Below, in pieces: positions 1-9,738 of a stretch of DNA of 64,000 nucleotides. The notes beneath the pieces are model-generated. The model saw nothing but the letters and a program-made list of their open reading frames with translations, had not been told where the DNA came from and ran no database searches. Made by a program: the position numbers and the translations under genes. Origin of the DNA: Thermodesulfitimonas autotrophica (GTDB lineage: Bacteria > Bacillota > Desulfotomaculia > Desulfotomaculales > Ammonificaceae); assembly GCF_003815015.1 (NCBI RefSeq), contig NZ_RKRE01000001.1:566460-630459 (forward strand). The letters run 5' to 3'. The number at the start of each line of letters is the position of its first letter. Within the stretch, counting starts at the first letter, position 1.

Positions 1-24
1 ACCCGAAAGGCTACAATTTGTTCC

Positions 25-1869
25 TTACTGAATCACAACGCGGTACGCCCGCAGCCACACGTCCACCTGTATAAGATAGGCCATAAGTTGCGGGCCGGTC
101 ATCAACTGTCCGAACCAGGGAATACCGCTGGCCATACCACCCGTTGTAGCGAGAGCCCGCACGGCAGACAAATTAAGAAGCGGCCGCAGTGGCGAACCAG
201 GATCGTCTAAGATGCGGCGCAGTCGCTTCCGCACTATGGCCGTGTAAGCCGGGTTATGCGTTTTGGGGTAAGGGCTCTTGCGCCGCCACAACACCTCATC
301 AGGCAGAACCCCGCGTAGCGCGTGGCGCAAAACAGCCTTTTCGGTTTGGTTACAGAATTTCATCTCCCACGGAATATTCCACACGTACTCCACCAGCCGG
401 TGGTCGCAGTACGGTACCCGCACTTCGAGGCCAAAAGCCATGCTCATTCTGTCTTTCCGGTCCAGTAAAACGGGCATAAACCGGGTAATACTCAGGTAAG
501 AGATTTCGCGGCGGCGAGCGGCGTTGGGGTCTTCGCCCGGAAGCCGGGGCACCTCCGCCAGGGCTTCCTGGTAGCGGGCCGAAATATATTCTTGCGGGCG
601 GATATAGCGGGCTACCTCGGGCGATAACAAACCTACCCTTAACTCAAGGTTCCGCATCCAGGGGAATGTAGAAGCCCAGATATCTTCTTCGCGGCGGAAC
701 CAGGGGTAGCCGCCAAAGATTTCGTCTGCCGCCTCACCCGAAAGAGCAACGGTATCCCGTGTTCTAATCGCGCGGGAGAAAAGGTAAAGCGAGGAATCGA
801 CATCAGCCATTCCCGGCAGGTCGCGGGCATGCACGGCCGGCGTTAGCGCATCGGCCAACTCTGTGACGCCAATCCTTACCACCCGGTGCTCAGTGCCGAG
901 GTAGGCCGCCATGCGCTGGGCCCAAGGCCCGTCGGCGCTGGGTTCAAACTCGGTGGGTTGGAAGTGGTCTTCGTTGCCCACATAGTCTACCGAATAGGTG
1001 CGAACCGGTCCCCGCCCCTTCCTCCGAAAGAAGGCCGCAGCAAAAGCAGTCACGGCACTGGAATCTATCCCCCCCGAAAGCAGGGTGCAGACCGGCACGT
1101 CCGCTACCAATTGCCGCGCGACAGTATCTTCAAGGAGCCAGCGGACCTTGGCTGTTGTAGTCTTGAAGTCATCGGTGTGCGGCCGGCTTTCAAGCGCCCA
1201 GTACCGGCGCACCGTAGTCCCCTGCCGGTCGTAACGGAGCCAGTGCCCGGGTTTTAGCTCCTCAATACCCCGGAAAACCCCGTGCCCCGGCGTCCGTCCT
1301 GGCCCCATAAGAAAGACCTCCGCCAGCCCTTCGGCATCTACTGCCGGCTCAACTAAAGGATGAGCGAGTAGCGCCTTGAGCTCCGAAGCAAACAGAAAAG
1401 CGCTCCCCCGCCGGGTGTAGAAGAGCGGTTTGACGCCCAAGCGGTCCCGCGCCAGAAAAAGGCTCTCCTCCTCTTCGTCCCAAACAGCGAAGGCGAAAAT
1501 ACCGTTAAGGCGCTCAAGGCAGTCCGGCCCCCATTCCATAAAAGCGAAGAGCAGAGCCTCGGTATCGGAGTAACCCTGAAAGCTGTAACCGCGTGCCTTG
1601 AGTTCTCGCTGTAAATCGGGCGTGTTGTAAAGTTCCCCGTTGTAAGTAATCACGTATTTCCGGTCACCCCGGCTGCGGATCATTGGCTGGCCCCCGCCTA
1701 CCGGGTCAACGACAACCAGGCGCCGGTGAGCAATAGCCGCCCGCGGTGAAAGCCACGTTCCCGCAGCGTCGGGACCCCGTGGGGAGAGGGTCCGGCTCAT
1801 TGCTTCGACGATCTGTTTCTGACACGTCAGGTCCTCTTCCCAGTCAACCCAGCCGCATATCCCGCACAT
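25..1869 (-). CDS. asnB: asparagine synthetase B (glutamine-hydrolysing)
   Basis: Converts aspartate to asparagine with ATP, using ammonia from glutamine. The 614-residue protein begins MCGICGW, so Cys2 becomes the N-terminal nucleophile of a class II glutamine amidotransferase domain after Met removal. The C-terminal synthetase domain has the PP-loop motif SGGIDSS near residue 265 and a late RVPYCDHRLVEY block typical of AsnB. Length fits the long bacterial form. The ATG at 1869 follows GGGAGG. It is divergent from the ANTAR gene, and its leader holds a terminator-like hairpin at 1931-1964. Placement at the edge of a nitrogen-assimilation island fits a role as an amide-nitrogen store. Function is confident from motifs. 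Confidence 0.93.
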   Translation of the reverse strand: MCGICGWVDWEEDLTCQKQIVEAMSRTLSPRGPDAAGTWLSPRAAIAHRRLVVVDPVGGGQPMIRSRGDRKYVITYNGELYNTPDLQRELKARGYSFQGYSDTEALLFAFMEWGPDCLERLNGIFAFAVWDEEEESLFLARDRLGVKPLFYTRRGSAFLFASELKALLAHPLVEPAVDAEGLAEVFLMGPGRTPGHGVFRGIEELKPGHWLRYDRQGTTVRRYWALESRPHTDDFKTTTAKVRWLLEDTVARQLVADVPVCTLLSGGIDSSAVTAFAAAFFRRKGRGPVRTYSVDYVGNEDHFQPTEFEPSADGPWAQRMAAYLGTEHRVVRIGVTELADALTPAVHARDLPGMADVDSSLYLFSRAIRTRDTVALSGEAADEIFGGYPWFRREEDIWASTFPWMRNLELRVGLLSPEVARYIRPQEYISARYQEALAEVPRLPGEDPNAARRREISYLSITRFMPVLLDRKDRMSMAFGLEVRVPYCDHRLVEYVWNIPWEMKFCNQTEKAVLRHALRGVLPDEVLWRRKSPYPKTHNPAYTAIVRKRLRRILDDPGSPLRPLLNLSAVRALATTGGMASGIPWFGQLMTGPQLMAYLIQVDVWLRAYRVVIQ

Positions 1870-1930
1870 GGACTTTTACCTCCCTGATACTTAGCCTGCA
1901 ATCGGGTGGCTTCCCATGGAAAAGGCGCGG

Positions 1931-1964
1931 AAAAGACGCGCACCGGGAACGGTTTCCGGCGCGC
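1931..1964 (-). terminator. terminator-like hairpin in the asnB leader
   Basis: On the reverse strand GCGCGCCGG (1964-1956) pairs with CCGGTGCGC (1946-1938, one G-U pair) and is followed by GTCTTTT. It lies 60-95 bases upstream of the asnB start, so it would act as an attenuator rather than an end-of-gene terminator. I did not find a convincing hexaloop antiterminator overlapping it, unlike the leaders of amt1 and nifH. Confidence 0.45.
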
Positions 1965-2070
1965 CTTTGCCGTGATGTTTCCGGTTTACGTTACTTCAAA
2001 CTTATGTTGGCTCCCTTCACCCTTATGAACGATCGCACGAAAGGTGCATGAAATGAAAACCCCAAAAGCA

Positions 2071-2100
2071 TTGACAACCAGGCATCTTCATGTTTAGACT
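2071..2100 (+). promoter_or_regulatory. sigma-A-like promoter of the ANTAR-glnK operon
   Basis: TTGACA at 2071-2076 and TAGACT at 2095-2100 are separated by 18 bases, about 95 bases upstream of the ANTAR gene. The -35 box is perfect and the -10 box is moderate. Confidence 0.5.
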
Positions 2101-2193
2101 GGTAATAGAAACTGAACAGGGGCAAGGGAGCAACGGCGCTCAGGGGGAGATATGTCTCTGAGTATTTTTATTTTCCGGGGCTGATAGGCTTCG

Positions 2194-3142
<949 letters not shown>

Positions 3143-3218
3143 CCGCGTGCCGGTTTAGGAAGCTTCAAGGCAGATTGACGCTGGCGGCTTAGGTCCAACG
3201 AGCCGAAAAAAATTTTAA

Positions 3219-3294
3219 TGGTCGCTGCAGACCACAAGGGCAAAGACGCCCGTTAGAGGGTTACACCACCCTCCGTCGGGCGTTTTTCTTTTTT
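3219..3294 (+). promoter_or_regulatory. ANTAR-type attenuator leader of amt1
   Basis: P1 is TGGTC-GCTGCA-GACCA (3219-3234). P2 is GGGC-AAAGAC-GCCC (3238-3251). The terminator has 5' arm ACGCCCG (3246-3252), a perfect inner hairpin (3256-3273), 3' arm CGGGCGT (3277-3283) and a T run to 3294. The 3' arm of P2 is part of the terminator 5' arm, so P2 and the terminator are mutually exclusive. Both loops are hexaloops with G at position 4; P2 also has the canonical A at position 1. This is the known ANTAR target architecture. Confidence 0.75.
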
Positions 3295-3323
3295 GAAAAG
3301 GGATTTTTAAGGGGGAAAGGGAT

Positions 3324-4634
3324 TTGAACGCTAATCTTTTGGCTACGGGAATCAACACGGTATGGGTGCTCCTGTGTGCGGCGTTAGTCTTTTTTATGGA
3401 GGCCGGATTCGCCTTTCTGGAAGCAGGGTTCATCCGGGCGAAGAACTCCCTCAACATCGTGATGAAGGTTTTTACCGATACGACCGTTGGGATGCTGGTC
3501 TTTTACGTCTGCGGCTTCGGGCTGATGTACGGGCTCGACCGGGCCGGACTCATCGGTACAAACGGCTTTTTCCTGAGCGGGAATCTCGGCCACCTTAAGC
3601 TTGGGATCCCCCTTTACGCCTACTGGCTCTTCCAGGCCGCCTTCGCGGTGGCGGCGGCCTCCATCGTCTCCGGTGCGGTGGCGGAGCGGATGCGGTTCGC
3701 CCCCTATATCATTTTTACGGCGCTCCTCACGGGGATCATCTACCCCTTAGCGGGGCACTGGGTATGGGGCGGCGGCTGGCTCAGCCGGCTGGGAATGCTT
3801 GACTTCGCCGGTTCGGCGGTGGTCCACGCCCTCGGCGGCTTCAGCGCCCTGGCGGCGGTCTGGGTCCTGGGGCCACGGCAGGGTAAGTACAACCCCGACG
3901 GTAGCGTAAACGTGATCCCGGCGCACAACCTGCACCTCGCCTTTTTGGGCACCTTCATCCTGTGGCTGGGCTGGTTCGGTTTCAACCCCGGCAGCTCCCT
4001 TTCGGGGCTGGATATGAATATCGCCCGGATCGCGCTTACCACTAACTTAGCGGCGGCGGCCGGGGGCACGGCGAGTATGCTTTTCACGCTGGCCAAATGG
4101 GGTAAGCCCGACCCCTCGATGGCGATGAACGGCGCCTTAGCCGGTTTGGTGGCGATCACCGGCGGGTGCGCCTACGTGGCGCCGCCCGCGGCGGTTTTAA
4201 TCGGCCTCGTGGCTGGAGTATTGGTGGTGGTGGCCGTCGGTTTCTTCGACCGGCTCCACGCCGACGACCCGGTAGGCGCAATTGCGGTGCATGGAGTCAA
4301 CGGTACCTGGGGCATCCTGGCCGTCGGTCTTTTCGCTGAGAAGGGCGGTCTCTTTTACGGCGGCGGTTTTCACCTTTTGGGGGTACAGGCGCTCGGCGTG
4401 GCCACGGTGGCGCTGTTAGGTTTTGCCGCAACCGCGACAGTCTTCTATCTCTTGAAGAAAACGGTGGGCATCAGGGTTTCGGCGCAGGAGGAACTCGAAG
4501 GGCTCGACCTTAACGAGCACGGCGTGGGTGCCTACGCGGGTCTGGTGACGGAACCGTTTTACGAAACGGTCCTGGAAGAGCCCTCCCTGTCGGTTTTGCA
4601 AAAAAGTGTTGACAGGATAACCGAACGAGTATAA
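3324..4634 (+). CDS. amt: ammonium transporter, Amt family, copy 1
   Basis: A 436-residue Amt/Rh-family channel for NH4+/NH3 in the cytoplasmic membrane, with about 11 hydrophobic segments and no cleavable signal peptide. The twin pore histidines are in AVVHALGG and AVHGVNGTW. The N-terminus (MEAGFAFLEAGFIRAKN) differs from copy 2, which has [13 protein letters not shown], so the two belong to different Amt subgroups. The start is TTG 3324 behind GGGGGAAAGG. It follows PII copy 1 and the ANTAR-type leader, so expression is probably attenuated when nitrogen is plentiful. The 3' end overlaps the promoter for the next transcription unit. Confidence 0.93.
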   Translation: MNANLLATGINTVWVLLCAALVFFMEAGFAFLEAGFIRAKNSLNIVMKVFTDTTVGMLVFYVCGFGLMYGLDRAGLIGTNGFFLSGNLGHLKLGIPLYAYWLFQAAFAVAAASIVSGAVAERMRFAPYIIFTALLTGIIYPLAGHWVWGGGWLSRLGMLDFAGSAVVHALGGFSALAAVWVLGPRQGKYNPDGSVNVIPAHNLHLAFLGTFILWLGWFGFNPGSSLSGLDMNIARIALTTNLAAAAGGTASMLFTLAKWGKPDPSMAMNGALAGLVAITGGCAYVAPPAAVLIGLVAGVLVVVAVGFFDRLHADDPVGAIAVHGVNGTWGILAVGLFAEKGGLFYGGGFHLLGVQALGVATVALLGFAATATVFYLLKKTVGIRVSAQEELEGLDLNEHGVGAYAGLVTEPFYETVLEEPSLSVLQKSVDRITERV

Positions 4635-4637
4635 AAT
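4609..4637 (+). promoter_or_regulatory. sigma-A promoter inside the 3' end of amt1
   Basis: TTGACA (4609-4614), a 17-base spacer and TAAAAT (4632-4637) form a near-consensus promoter overlapping the last codons of amt1. Transcription would start near 4644 and run through the amt2 leader, so amt2-glnK2 can be expressed independently of amt1. Confidence 0.7.
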
Positions 4638-4680
4638 TAACTTAAGCGTTGTTTTAATTTTTACAATTTCAGAGCGTGGC

Positions 4681-4812
4681 GGGATACGATGGTGTATCCC
4701 GGAACAGGGCGCCGGAGCCGCTGGGGTTGTGGCGCCTTGCTGTTTTTGCGGTAGAAGCGAAGGTGCTTCGCAGGGCGGAGTAGCCCTAAAGGCGAAGCAC
4801 CTTTCTTTTTTA
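4681..4812 (+). promoter_or_regulatory. two-stage attenuator leader of amt2
   Basis: P1 is a perfect hairpin GGGATAC-GATGGT-GTATCCC (4681-4700). A weak P2, GGC-GCCGGA-GCC (4708-4719), overlaps a first terminator-like stem GGCGCC/GGCGCC (4708-4736) followed by TTGCTGTTTTT. A second, strong terminator pairs AAGGTGCTTCGC (4760-4771) with GCGAAGCACCTT (4792-4803), then TCTTTTTT. Inside it sits another hexaloop hairpin, AGGGC-GGAGTA-GCCCT. A competing hairpin GCGAAG-GTG-CTTCGC (4757-4771) would break this terminator. All three hexaloops have G at positions 1 and 4. Confidence 0.6.
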
Positions 4813-4902
4813 ACGTTCCGGTACGGGAAAGGCGCCGCCCGTGCCGGAGCGAAGCGATAGATGAAACAGCTTGTTTAAATCTAAAGGAAGGGGTGTTAGG
4901 TG

Positions 4903-6216
4903 ATGAAGCGTTTCCTGTTTACCGGTCTTTTCGCTCTCTTTCTATCACTTATTCCGGGCGTCGCGTGGGCCGCGACAGCGACAGTGGATACCGGGGACAC
5001 GGCCTGGGTGTTAGCATCAACCGCCTTGGTGATGCTGATGACGCCAGGGCTGGCCCTCTTTTACGGGGGGATGGTCCGCAAGCAGAACGTTCTGAACACC
5101 ATTATGCTGAGCTTCATCGTGTTGGGTCTGGTTTCGGTGCAGTGGGTGCTCTGCGGTTACAGCCTGGCCTTTGGTCCGGACCAGGGTCACGTGATCGGCG
5201 GGCTCTCCTGGTTAGGGCTTAAGGGCGTGGGGTTGGAACCTAACGCCGACTACGCGGGCACCATTCCGCACCAGGCGTTTATGGCCTTCCAGTTAATGTT
5301 CGCCATCATCACGGTGGCCTTGATCTCCGGCGCAGTGGTGGAACGGATGCGCTTCCCGGCCTTTTTGGCCTTCGCGCTCCTGTGGACCACCCTCGTCTAC
5401 GACCCGCTGGCCCACTGGGTCTGGGGCGTAGGCGGCTGGCTCCGAAACTTAGGGGCGCTCGACTTTGCCGGCGGCACGGTGGTGCACATCAGCTCCGGGG
5501 TATCGGCACTGGTGGCGGCGTTAGTGTTGGGGCGGCGCCGTGGCTACGGCGCGGAGCCGATGCTGCCCCATAACCTCCCGCTGACCGTCCTGGGTGCGGC
5601 GCTTTTGTGGTTCGGCTGGTTCGGTTTTAATGCCGGTAGCGCGTTGGCGGCAAACGGCCTGGCGGCCAGCGCCTTCGTGGTCACAAATACCGCAGCGGCC
5701 GCAGCGGCGCTTTCCTGGGTGTTGGCAGAGTGGCTGCACCATGGTAAGCCGACGGTCTTAGGCGCCGCCAGCGGCTGCGTGGCGGGCTTGGTGGCAATTA
5801 CCCCGGCATCCGGTTTCGTGGGACCGTTGCCGGCGGTGGTCATCGGCCTGGTAGCGGGCGTGATCTGCTACTTAGCGGTGGCGGTGCTCAAGCCCCGGTT
5901 GGGTTACGACGACGCGCTGGACGCCTTCGGTGTGCACGGCGTCGGCGGCACCTGGGGCGCCTTGGCCACGGGGCTCTTTGCCTCCAAGGCGATCAACGCG
6001 GCAGGCGCCGACGGCCTTTTCTTCGGAAACCCGGCGCAGCTCGGCCCCCAGGCCGTAGGGGTGGTGGCAACCTGGGTGTTTGCGGCCCTGGCGACGTTTG
6101 TCATCCTGAAGGTCGTAGGACTCTTTACCCCGCTGCGGGCAGCAGATGAAGAAGAGACGCTGGGCTTGGACCTCACGCAGCACGGCGAGGAAGCCTACCG
6201 CGGGCTGGCGCTGTAA
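4903..6216 (+). CDS. amtB: ammonium transporter, AmtB type, copy 2
   Basis: A 437-residue ammonium channel. ATG 4903 follows AAGGAAGGGGTG and opens a signal peptide ([19 protein letters not shown], cut near AWA), as in proteobacterial AmtB. The family signature [13 protein letters not shown] follows, with twin-His segments TVVHISSGV and [10 protein letters not shown] and many membrane helices. The cytoplasmic tail resembles that of copy 1 ([18 protein letters not shown]), which is where PII docks. The PII gene follows after 27 bases, so amtB-glnK form one unit. A promoter in amt1 and a two-stage attenuator precede it. Confidence 0.95.
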   Translation: MKRFLFTGLFALFLSLIPGVAWAATATVDTGDTAWVLASTALVMLMTPGLALFYGGMVRKQNVLNTIMLSFIVLGLVSVQWVLCGYSLAFGPDQGHVIGGLSWLGLKGVGLEPNADYAGTIPHQAFMAFQLMFAIITVALISGAVVERMRFPAFLAFALLWTTLVYDPLAHWVWGVGGWLRNLGALDFAGGTVVHISSGVSALVAALVLGRRRGYGAEPMLPHNLPLTVLGAALLWFGWFGFNAGSALAANGLAASAFVVTNTAAAAAALSWVLAEWLHHGKPTVLGAASGCVAGLVAITPASGFVGPLPAVVIGLVAGVICYLAVAVLKPRLGYDDALDAFGVHGVGGTWGALATGLFASKAINAAGADGLFFGNPAQLGPQAVGVVATWVFAALATFVILKVVGLFTPLRAADEEETLGLDLTQHGEEAYRGLAL

Positions 6217-6243
6217 GCAGTTAAAAACGAGGAGGGATCAGCC

Positions 6244-6582
6244 TTGAAAAAGATCGAAGCGATTGTGCGGCCCGAACGGTTGGAGGCGGTCAAAGAGGCG
6301 CTAGGCAAGTTCGGCATCCACGGGATGACCGTTTCCCAGGTGATGGGCTGCGGCACGCAAAAGGGCCGGACCGAGGTTTACCGCGGGCATGAATACAGTA
6401 TCAACCTCTTGCCGAAAGTAAAGATTGAGATCGTCCTGCGCGACCAGGAGGTTGAGAAGGTGATCGAAGTAATCGCCGCAGCCGCCCGCACGGGACAGGC
6501 CGGCGACGGCAAGATCTTCGTTTGCCCGGCAGAAAACGCCGTGCGCGTGCGGACCGGCGAGCAGGGCGACGCGGCAGTTTAA
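6244..6582 (+). CDS. glnK: PII nitrogen regulatory protein (GlnK), copy 2
   Basis: A 112-residue PII with T-loop [17 protein letters not shown] and C-terminal RTGQAGDGKIFVCPAENAV. It is very similar to copy 1, differing mainly in surface residues around position 70. The start is TTG 6244 behind GAGGGA, 27 bases after amtB. Expected role: binding AmtB and closing it when 2-oxoglutarate falls. Downstream is an attenuator leader (6611-6659) that separates it from the NifB-like gene. Confidence 0.94.
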   Translation: MKKIEAIVRPERLEAVKEALGKFGIHGMTVSQVMGCGTQKGRTEVYRGHEYSINLLPKVKIEIVLRDQEVEKVIEVIAAAARTGQAGDGKIFVCPAENAVRVRTGEQGDAAV

Positions 6583-6610
6583 ACCAATTAGAGCGACGAC
6601 CGCTCGAGAC

Positions 6611-6659
6611 GGGCGAAGCGGCCCCCCCTGTCAGTACGACGGCGGGGGCCGCTTCTTTT
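6611..6659 (+). promoter_or_regulatory. ANTAR-type attenuator before the NifB-like gene
   Basis: P2 is GGGC-GAAGCG-GCCC (6611-6624) with G at loop positions 1 and 4. It overlaps terminator arm GAAGCGGCCCCC (6615-6626), which pairs with GGGGGCCGCTTC (6644-6655) before TTTT. A P1 candidate at 6591-6605 (GAGCG-ACGAC-CGCTC) has a five-base loop and does not fit the rule. As it lies directly after glnK2, it could also simply terminate that operon; the overlap with P2 favours conditional read-through. Confidence 0.6.
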
Positions 6660-6777
6660 GAGACCGGGACTAAAGCGAAACGGTATTCTAACCCGTTGAT
6701 TGGAAAACAATGTGGTCTATCGTTTACGATAACGAACAGCGCGCTAGGTTTTGACCTGCATTTTTAAAGAAAGGGTG

Positions 6778-7476
6778 ATGCTGATGCTCGTCCCGTTGTA
6801 CCAGGAACACCCGTGTTTCACTCCCGCTACCGCCCGCTGGTTCCGGTGCGCGCTGGTACCCGTAGCGGACCGGTGCAACATCAGCTGCACGTACTGCTCG
6901 CGGCGCCGGGATTGCCTTAACGGCTGCCGGGACGAAGCCACGCTAAGCAAGCTCCTGACGCCCCGGGAGGCCCTGCGCCGCGTGCAGCGTCTGGCGGCGG
7001 ACCCCAGGGTACAGGTGGTCTGCGTAGCGGGCCCGGCCGAACCCCTCGCTGCAGATAATACCTTTGCTGCTTTACATCAGATCAACGCAGCCTTCCCGCA
7101 CCTTCTCAAGTGTGTGGCGACCAACGGGCTCCTGCTGCCGGAAAAGGCAGCGGCACTGGCCCAGGCGGGGGTAAGCCACGTGGCGGTTACGGTCAACGCA
7201 GTGGACGAGCGGGTGGCGGCACGGCTCTATCGCTGGGTGAGTCTGGACGGGAAGGTGTATCAGGGCCGGGAAGGGGCGCGGCTGCTCATCGCCCGACAGT
7301 TAGAAGGCATTAGGGAAGCTTGCCGGGCCGGCCTGCGGGTAAAGGTGAACACCCTGTTTTTCCCGGGGATAAACACCGCCGACCTCCGGAAGATCGGGGC
7401 GGCGGTCCGCGCGGCGGGGGCAGTCCGGTGGAAGATCGTTCAGGTGGAAAGGGCCGTTTTTTCCGCCTGGGAATAA
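6778..7476 (+). CDS. NifB-like radical SAM protein lacking the C-terminal motif
   Basis: Paralogue of the NifB at 14501. It keeps the NifB opening HPCF, the radical SAM cluster in CNISCTYCSRRRDC, the AGPAEPLA and VATNGLLLP segments and VTVNAVDE. The second NifB has about 40 more residues ending in CRQCRADAVGLL. Here the similarity stops near residue 217 and the protein ends with an unrelated 15-residue tail, so the CxxCRADA motif is absent. I see no NifB C-terminus in the other frames downstream. ATG 6778 or 6784 both follow GAAAGGG. It may be a decayed copy, a product of a deletion joining it to the half-size TauE gene, or a radical SAM enzyme with another job. An attenuator precedes it. Confidence 0.75.
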   Translation: MLMLVPLYQEHPCFTPATARWFRCALVPVADRCNISCTYCSRRRDCLNGCRDEATLSKLLTPREALRRVQRLAADPRVQVVCVAGPAEPLAADNTFAALHQINAAFPHLLKCVATNGLLLPEKAAALAQAGVSHVAVTVNAVDERVAARLYRWVSLDGKVYQGREGARLLIARQLEGIREACRAGLRVKVNTLFFPGINTADLRKIGAAVRAAGAVRWKIVQVERAVFSAWE

Positions 7477-7550
7477 GCGTCAAGGCAAGCTTACAGCGGG
7501 AACTGCTTAATTTTGAAGCAACGCACCTGCCATTTACGGAGGGATTAATA

Positions 7551-7910
7551 ATGTTCCAGACGCTGGGCTTAATTTCTTTAGGAATCCTGGTAGGCCTTTT
7601 CAGTGGCTTCTTCGGCATCGGTGGGGGCATCGTGATGATCCCCGCGCTGATGTACCTTATGCACATGGACCCGCGCGTGGTAGTAGGAACCTCGCTGGCC
7701 GTAATAATGCCGACGGCGCTTTTCGGCACCATTACCCACAGCGCTCACGGCAACGTTGACCTGCGGGTGGCCTTTCTGTTAGCGACGGGGGCAGCCCTCG
7801 GATCAGTTTTGGGAGCCAGCCTGGTAACATGGGTGCCGGAAAAGTTACTGCAGCGCCTTTTGGGAGCGGTCTTCTTGCTAGTAGCCGCGAGGCTGCTCGG
7901 CGGGAGGTAG
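7551..7910 (+). CDS. half-length TauE/SafE family membrane protein
   Basis: A 119-residue protein starting at ATG 7551 behind GGAGGG. It has the N-terminal half signature of TauE/SafE permeases (GLFSGFFGIGGGIVMIPALM, then VVGTSLAVIMPTALFGTITH) and about four hydrophobic segments. Full members are roughly 250 residues with two such halves. Half-size members are known and may dimerise, so it could be functional; it may equally be a truncation product, like the shortened NifB-like gene just upstream. The substrate is unknown (sulfite, organosulfonates and other anions are reported in the family). Confidence 0.7.
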   Translation: MFQTLGLISLGILVGLFSGFFGIGGGIVMIPALMYLMHMDPRVVVGTSLAVIMPTALFGTITHSAHGNVDLRVAFLLATGAALGSVLGASLVTWVPEKLLQRLLGAVFLLVAARLLGGR

Positions 7911-8005
7911 CGCCGCCGCCATCGCCCGCCGCTGCGGTAGCTCCTTGGCCCGGCGGATCGCCGGCAGCGAGAACTGTTGTATACAGTATTTCCTTTTAGA
8001 GGGTA

Positions 8006-8034
8006 TTGACACCACCTTGTCCTTTATATTAACC
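8006..8034 (+). promoter_or_regulatory. possible promoter of the nif leader
   Basis: A perfect -35 box TTGACA lies at 8006-8011. The -10 choice is unclear: TATTAA at 8027 (15-base spacer) or TTAACC at 8029 (17-base spacer). It sits directly upstream of the first nif attenuator. I found no sigma-54 -24/-12 box. Confidence 0.35.
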
Positions 8035-8051
8035 TGGTATTGGTTGAAAGA

Positions 8052-8117
8052 GCTTTACGGTGTGGTAAAGCAGGGTGACGGCGCCCGAACGGTTTGGCGG
8101 GTGCCGTTATGTTTTTT
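8052..8117 (+). promoter_or_regulatory. first ANTAR-type attenuator of the nif leader
   Basis: P1 is a perfect hairpin GCTTTAC-GGTGTG-GTAAAGC (8052-8071). P2 is GGGT-GACGGC-GCCC (8073-8086), closed by a G-U pair. The terminator arm ACGGCGCCCG (8078-8087) pairs with CGGGTGCCGT (8098-8107), then TATGTTTTTT. P2 loop and 3' arm are inside the terminator 5' arm. Both hexaloops have G at positions 1 and 4. Confidence 0.72.
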
Positions 8118-8176
8118 GAGGATAAGTTGTTTCTCAAGATGATTTAAACTAAGGGTGAAATTCGTGTCGTTTAAAA

Positions 8177-8229
8177 AGGTTACGCGAAGCGGCGCACCAG
8201 AGCGAACTCGTTTCGTACCTGTTTTTTTC
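8177..8229 (+). terminator. imperfect terminator between the two nif attenuators
   Basis: AGG-TAC-GAAGCG (8177-8191, with two bulges) pairs with CGTTTC-GTA-CCT (8209-8220), followed by GTTTTTTTC. No hexaloop pair is visible immediately upstream. It may be an additional unconditional or differently controlled stop in the leader. Confidence 0.4.
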
Positions 8230-8284
8230 GGTTGGAAACAGGAGCCGGGTTAAAACGACGGTGGCAGGTAGAAACGATAACTTG

Positions 8285-8352
8285 GGTCCAGTGGAGGACC
8301 AAAGGGCAGTGAGGCCCATACCGGACTGAAAAGCGGTATGGGCCTTTTGTTT
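8285..8352 (+). promoter_or_regulatory. second ANTAR-type attenuator of the nif leader
   Basis: P1 is GGTCC-AGTGGA-GGACC (8285-8300). P2 is GGGC-AGTGAG-GCCC (8304-8317). The terminator pairs GGCCCATACC (8313-8322) with GGTATGGGCC (8335-8344) before TTTTGTTT. Both hexaloops have A at position 1 and G at position 4, exactly the published ANTAR-RNA rule, and the 3' arm of P2 is the start of the terminator. This is the cleanest example in the window and lies about 210 bases before nifH. Confidence 0.85.
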
Positions 8353-8519
8353 ACGCCGGGCGGCGTTTGGGAAAAGAACAAGGGCATAGTGGCCCGTTAG
8401 CCGACGAAGGGCGCGAGGGCAAGGAAGCCCCGCGAACCAAGGGTTTACGGGCCACTACTTTTGCCGGGCTTTAAAGGGGGTGATAACGGCGAAAACGGGA
8501 CGTGAACGGTGGTACGTAG

Positions 8520-9392
<873 letters not shown>

Positions 9393-9405
9393 GAGGCCTA
9401 GAACT

Positions 9406-9723
9406 ATGAAAATGATCCGCGCCATCGTGCGGCCGGAAAAGGCCGAGGATGTAGTTGACGCTCTGGCTACGGCCGGGTATGTCGCCCTGACTAAGATGGA
9501 TGTGGTCGGCCGCGGCAAGCAAAAAGGGATTCAGGTCGGCAGTATCTACTATGACGAGTTACCCAAGGTGATGCTCATGCTGGTGACGGAAGACGAAAGT
9601 GTGGCGGAAATCGTAGAGATCATCAACCGCGCAGCGTATACGGGCAACTTCGGCGACGGGAAGATCTTCGTGAGCCCCGTGGAAGAAGCCTACACGATCA
9701 GAACGGGAAGCAAGGGATTATAA
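9406..9723 (+). CDS. nifI1: PII-like nitrogenase regulator NifI1
   Basis: A 105-residue PII-family protein lying between nifH and nifD. In methanogens NifI1 and NifI2 form a complex that binds and switches off NifDK when ammonium is present, relieved by 2-oxoglutarate. The body is PII-like (MIRAIVRPEKAEDV, YTGNFGDGKIFVSPVEEAY), but the T-loop lacks the GlnB Tyr51 context, reading QVGSIYYDELPKVMLML. The start follows AGGAGG, 13 bases after nifH. Position and sequence make the assignment strong. Confidence 0.93.
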   Translation: MKMIRAIVRPEKAEDVVDALATAGYVALTKMDVVGRGKQKGIQVGSIYYDELPKVMLMLVTEDESVAEIVEIINRAAYTGNFGDGKIFVSPVEEAYTIRTGSKGL

Positions 9724-9738
9724 GGGGGTGGCGTCCCG

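Noticed and set aside
1870-2060. ANTAR-type leader for asnB on the reverse strand
   Set aside because: A terminator is present but no hexaloop hairpin with more than two base pairs overlaps it.
7945-8142. A 65-codon frame in the nif leader
   Set aside because: It lies across the first attenuator, has no good ribosome site and reads as random; the RNA hairpins explain the sequence better.
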